Shown here: positions 61,701 through 64,000 of the stretch, in pieces | Position numbering within the stretch: position 1 is the first letter of the stretch | How the letters are laid out: each line of letters begins with the position of its first letter | Assembly: GCA_028641055.1 (NCBI GenBank) | Contig: CM054062.1 | Span: 13,490,826-13,554,825, forward strand | Direction of reading: 5' to 3' | Source: Alopecurus myosuroides | Lineage: Eukaryota > Streptophyta > Magnoliopsida > Poales > Poaceae | Length of the DNA: 64,000 bases | Program-made: the position numbers and the translations under genes | Notes under the pieces: model-generated | The model's input: only the letters and a program-made list of their open reading frames with translations | Database searches by the model: none | What the model was told of the DNA's origin: nothing

Positions 61701-63158
61701 TTGACAGCCAGTCCAACTCTCGAGGACAAGATTCGTTCTGAACAACTTCGTGATACTGAAATCAAGAAGATGGTTGAGCACATCAAGGAAGGCAAGGAGA
61801 AATTCAAGTCCTTCTCAGTTGATGATAAAGGAACTGTGTTCTTTGAAGGACGCATTGCAGTTCCTCAAGTTCAAAGTCTAAAAGATATCATTCTCAAGGA
61901 GGCTCATGAAACTCCTCTCTCCATTCACCCTGGAAGTACAAAGATGTACCAGGATCTTAAGACTCTGTATTGGTGGCCTGGCATGAAATGTGAAATTGCT
62001 CAATACGTTTCTAAATGCGACGTTTGTCAACGTGTTAAGCCAGTCCATTAGAAAACAGCCGGTCTACTCCAACCTCTGAAAATTCCTGAGTGGAAGTGGG
62101 ACATTATTCAAATGGACTTCGTTACTGGGTTTCCAAAGTCCAAAAAGGGCAACGATGCAATCTTCGTTGCTATTGATCGTCTCACTAAACTAGCTCACTT
62201 CTTTGTTGTCAAGGAAACTATCTCAGCTAGCCAGTTAGCAGAGCTCTACACAGCAAAGATTGTTCCTCTTCATGGTGTTCCATTGGAAATAAGCTCAGAC
62301 CGTGGAAGTATCTTCACTTCTCATTTCTGGAAGAGTTTTCAAGAAGCATTGGGCACTAAACTTCTGTTCAGCACAGCTTATCACCCTCAGTCTCAGGGGC
62401 AAGTCGAAAGAGTCAATCAGATTCTCGAGGATATGCTCAGAGCATGTGGTCTCTCCTTTGGCATGAAATGGGAGGATTGCCTTCCATATGCTGAATTCTC
62501 CTACAACAACAGCTACCAGGCAAGCCTAGGCATGGCACCGTTTGAAGCACTCTATGGCCGCAGATGCAGGAGTCCAATCAATTGGTCTGGAGCTGGTGAA
62601 CGTTCACTCTTAGGCCCTGACATTGTTAAGGAAGCCGAGGAGAAAGTTCGAATCATTCGTGACAATCTCAAGATTGCTCAGTCTCGTCAGAAGAGTTACT
62701 ATGACAGCAAGCACCGGGACATGGTCTATGCACCTGGTGACAAGGCATATCTCCGTGTAACTCCCCTCAGAGGCACTCATCGTTTCGGTGTGAAAGGAAA
62801 GCTTGCGCCAAGATACATTGGTCCTTTCAACATTCTCTCAAGGCGTGCAGAAAATGCTTATCGTCTTGAACTTCCAGAAAAACTATCCAAGGTGCACGAT
62901 GTGTTCCACGTGGCACAGCTCAAGAAGTGTTTCAAAGATCCAGATCGTGCAGTTGATTATGATTCTATCGAACTGCAAGATGATCTCTCTTATGAGGAGC
63001 ACCCTATTCGTATTCTCGATGAGACCGAGCGTAAGACTCGCAACAAGAGCACCAAGTTCTTGAAAGTGCAGTGGTCGCATCATTCCGATAAAGAGGCAAC
63101 GTGGGAGACCGAAGAGGATCTTCGCAAGAAGTATCCGGACCTTTTCCTTTCTCAGTAG
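58776..63158 (+). pseudogene. Element H gag-pol with chromodomain, four nonsense codons
   Basis: One frame of 1,460 codons without frameshift, from ATG 58776. Stops: TAG 59211-59213 (codon 146), TAG 60024-60026 (417), TAA 60294-60296 (507) and TAG 62049-62051 (1092). Domains: gag core around codons 80-170, zinc knuckle [14 protein letters not shown] from codon 287, protease DTGAS from 371, RT YLDD from 682, RNase H near 830-900, integrase first Asp at 1134 with the later Asp and Glu present, and a chromodomain about 1410-1457. Against element B, two stops are CAG to TAG changes and two are G to T changes. Three codons are missing in gag near 59373. It cannot give full-length product. Confidence 0.93.
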
Positions 63159-63177
63159 GAATCTCGGGGCACGATTC

Positions 63178-63194
63178 CTTCAAGGGGGGCGTTT
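63178..63194 (+). other. Element H polypurine tract
   Basis: CTTCAAGGGGGGCGTTT lies directly before the 3' LTR, with a G6 core. It would prime plus-strand DNA synthesis. The mirror tract in element B is at 28051-28070. Confidence 0.8.
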
Positions 63195-64000
63195 TGTAAC
63201 ATCCCAAGTATGAAAACCATCCCCTTAGAATGTTTGTTGCATGTTTATTAAAGTATTGCATCATGTCATCATATTGATTCCATGTTGTTTGCATTTGTTT
63301 CTTAATTGTTGCAATTGTTTTCCACTGTTTTCACAACTCAAACTCAAACCTTATTCAAACAATGGTTTCATACTTGCTCTGTTACAACATTTCCAATAAA
63401 AATCACAACTAAAAACAACCAATTGTTTCATGTTTTTCCTTAGTGATCACTTGTGAAAATGATGGTTTTAAATCAATCATTTAATTCCACAAACACATTT
63501 AAAATTCAAATCAAAGCACCAAAACAGAATCATTTTGAAGTTATGTTGATACCAAAACAAATCAACTCAATTTGTCTAATTACCATAGGGGTTACCCTAT
63601 TTAAAATGTTGGTTTTATTAATAGTCATTTAATACTACAATTTCACCTAAATTTGTTTCAATTTCAAACAGCAAGCAAATCTCAACATTTTTTAAAACAA
63701 ATCTTGGAAATTGTTTTCTAATTACCTAAATAACTTAACCTAATTTTTCTAGAATTTTTACTAAACTAAAAGCTATGTTTTTCTTCTAAAACCAAACCCT
63801 ACAAAAAAAACAGAAAAGGAAATTTTAAAAACGAAAAAGCAAAAGGAACAGCCAGGGAGAGTGGGCTGCGCCCAGCCCACTTCCCCTCCCTTACCTCTCG
63901 CGCGCGCAGCCCAGCCCACCTCTCTGCGCGCGTACCGGTTCGTTTTTTTTTTCTGATCTGTTCCTCGTCTTCAACCTGTACGGCTGCAATCGCAGCGGTG
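63195..64000 (+). mobile_element. Element H 3' LTR (partial)
   Basis: First 806 bp, matching 52895-53700 with about seven substitutions and small length changes in T runs. It ends at the window edge before the TATA box. Confidence 0.93.

Larger units (their letters stand above)
52895..64000 (+). mobile_element. Tekay-type chromodomain Gypsy element H (3' LTR runs off window)
   Basis: Plus-strand element with a 5' LTR 52895-57373 (4,479 bp), interior 57374-63194 (5,821 bp) and the first 806 bp of the 3' LTR. The five bases before it are ATACT. It is the same family as element B: same ORF order, orf0 of identical length, and gag-pol nearly identical. The two LTRs differ at about seven substitutions over the shared 806 bp by eye, plus small indels. 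Confidence 0.93.

Noticed and set aside
1..64000. Host genes, CRISPR arrays, rRNA
   Set aside because: None supported; every long coding region carries retrotransposon features or is an opposite-strand shadow.

Overview
This window looks like intergenic DNA from a very large grass genome, most likely a Triticeae (wheat, barley, rye or Aegilops). I see no host protein gene, rRNA or genuine tRNA. Nearly all of it is nested LTR retrotransposons: chromodomain Gypsy (Tekay/Del type), Athila-lineage Gypsy, Tat-lineage Gypsy and one Copia LTR. The lineage calls rest on protein motifs, primer-binding sites, polypurine tracts and LTR ends that are visible in the sequence. Named families were not assigned because I could not search a repeat library.

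Layout. 1-2940 is the right part of a 4.5-kb-class Tekay LTR that abuts a Tat element. 2941-11422 is the 3' half of that Tat element: a decayed integrase end, an eight-exon antisense gene with its own TATA box, then the 3' LTR. 11461-14147 is an Athila fragment. 14148-15896 is a Copia 5' LTR plus 85 bp of its interior. 15897-45670 is a minus-strand Athila element (C). Its 3' LTR was split by a plus-strand Athila element (A, 16367-39698, target duplication GCATG). The 3' LTR of A was split in turn by a complete minus-strand Tekay element (B, 23377-38557, target duplication GAAGA). 45671-47816 is the 3' end of another minus-strand Athila element (D). 47817-52894 is LTR-like sequence of less certain origin. 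52895-64000 is a plus-strand Tekay element (H) with a full 5' LTR, interior, and the first 806 bp of its 3' LTR.

How the parts work together. B and H belong to the same family. Each has a tRNA-iMet primer site, a 271-codon ORF upstream of gag (called orf0 here), one long gag-protease-RT-RNaseH-integrase-chromodomain frame, and a polypurine tract. Both gag-pol frames are broken: four nonsense codons in H and two frameshifts in B. The LTRs differ by only about 1% by eye, so the copies are young and were probably moved in trans. A and C carry only gag and protease, followed by long non-coding tails, and look non-autonomous.

Most unusual signals. (1) The Tekay LTR carries what looks like a small spliced gene for an acidic peptide of about 53 residues; its exons 2 and 3 keep frame and splice signals in four LTR copies, apart from one lost acceptor. 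(2) The same LTR holds a tRNA-like A box/B box/T5 module. (3) A conserved splice donor after the primer site faces acceptors placed exactly before the orf0 and gag start codons, suggesting a splicing switch. (4) The Tat antisense gene has eight exons whose phases all agree, with only one nonsense codon and one single-base frameshift.
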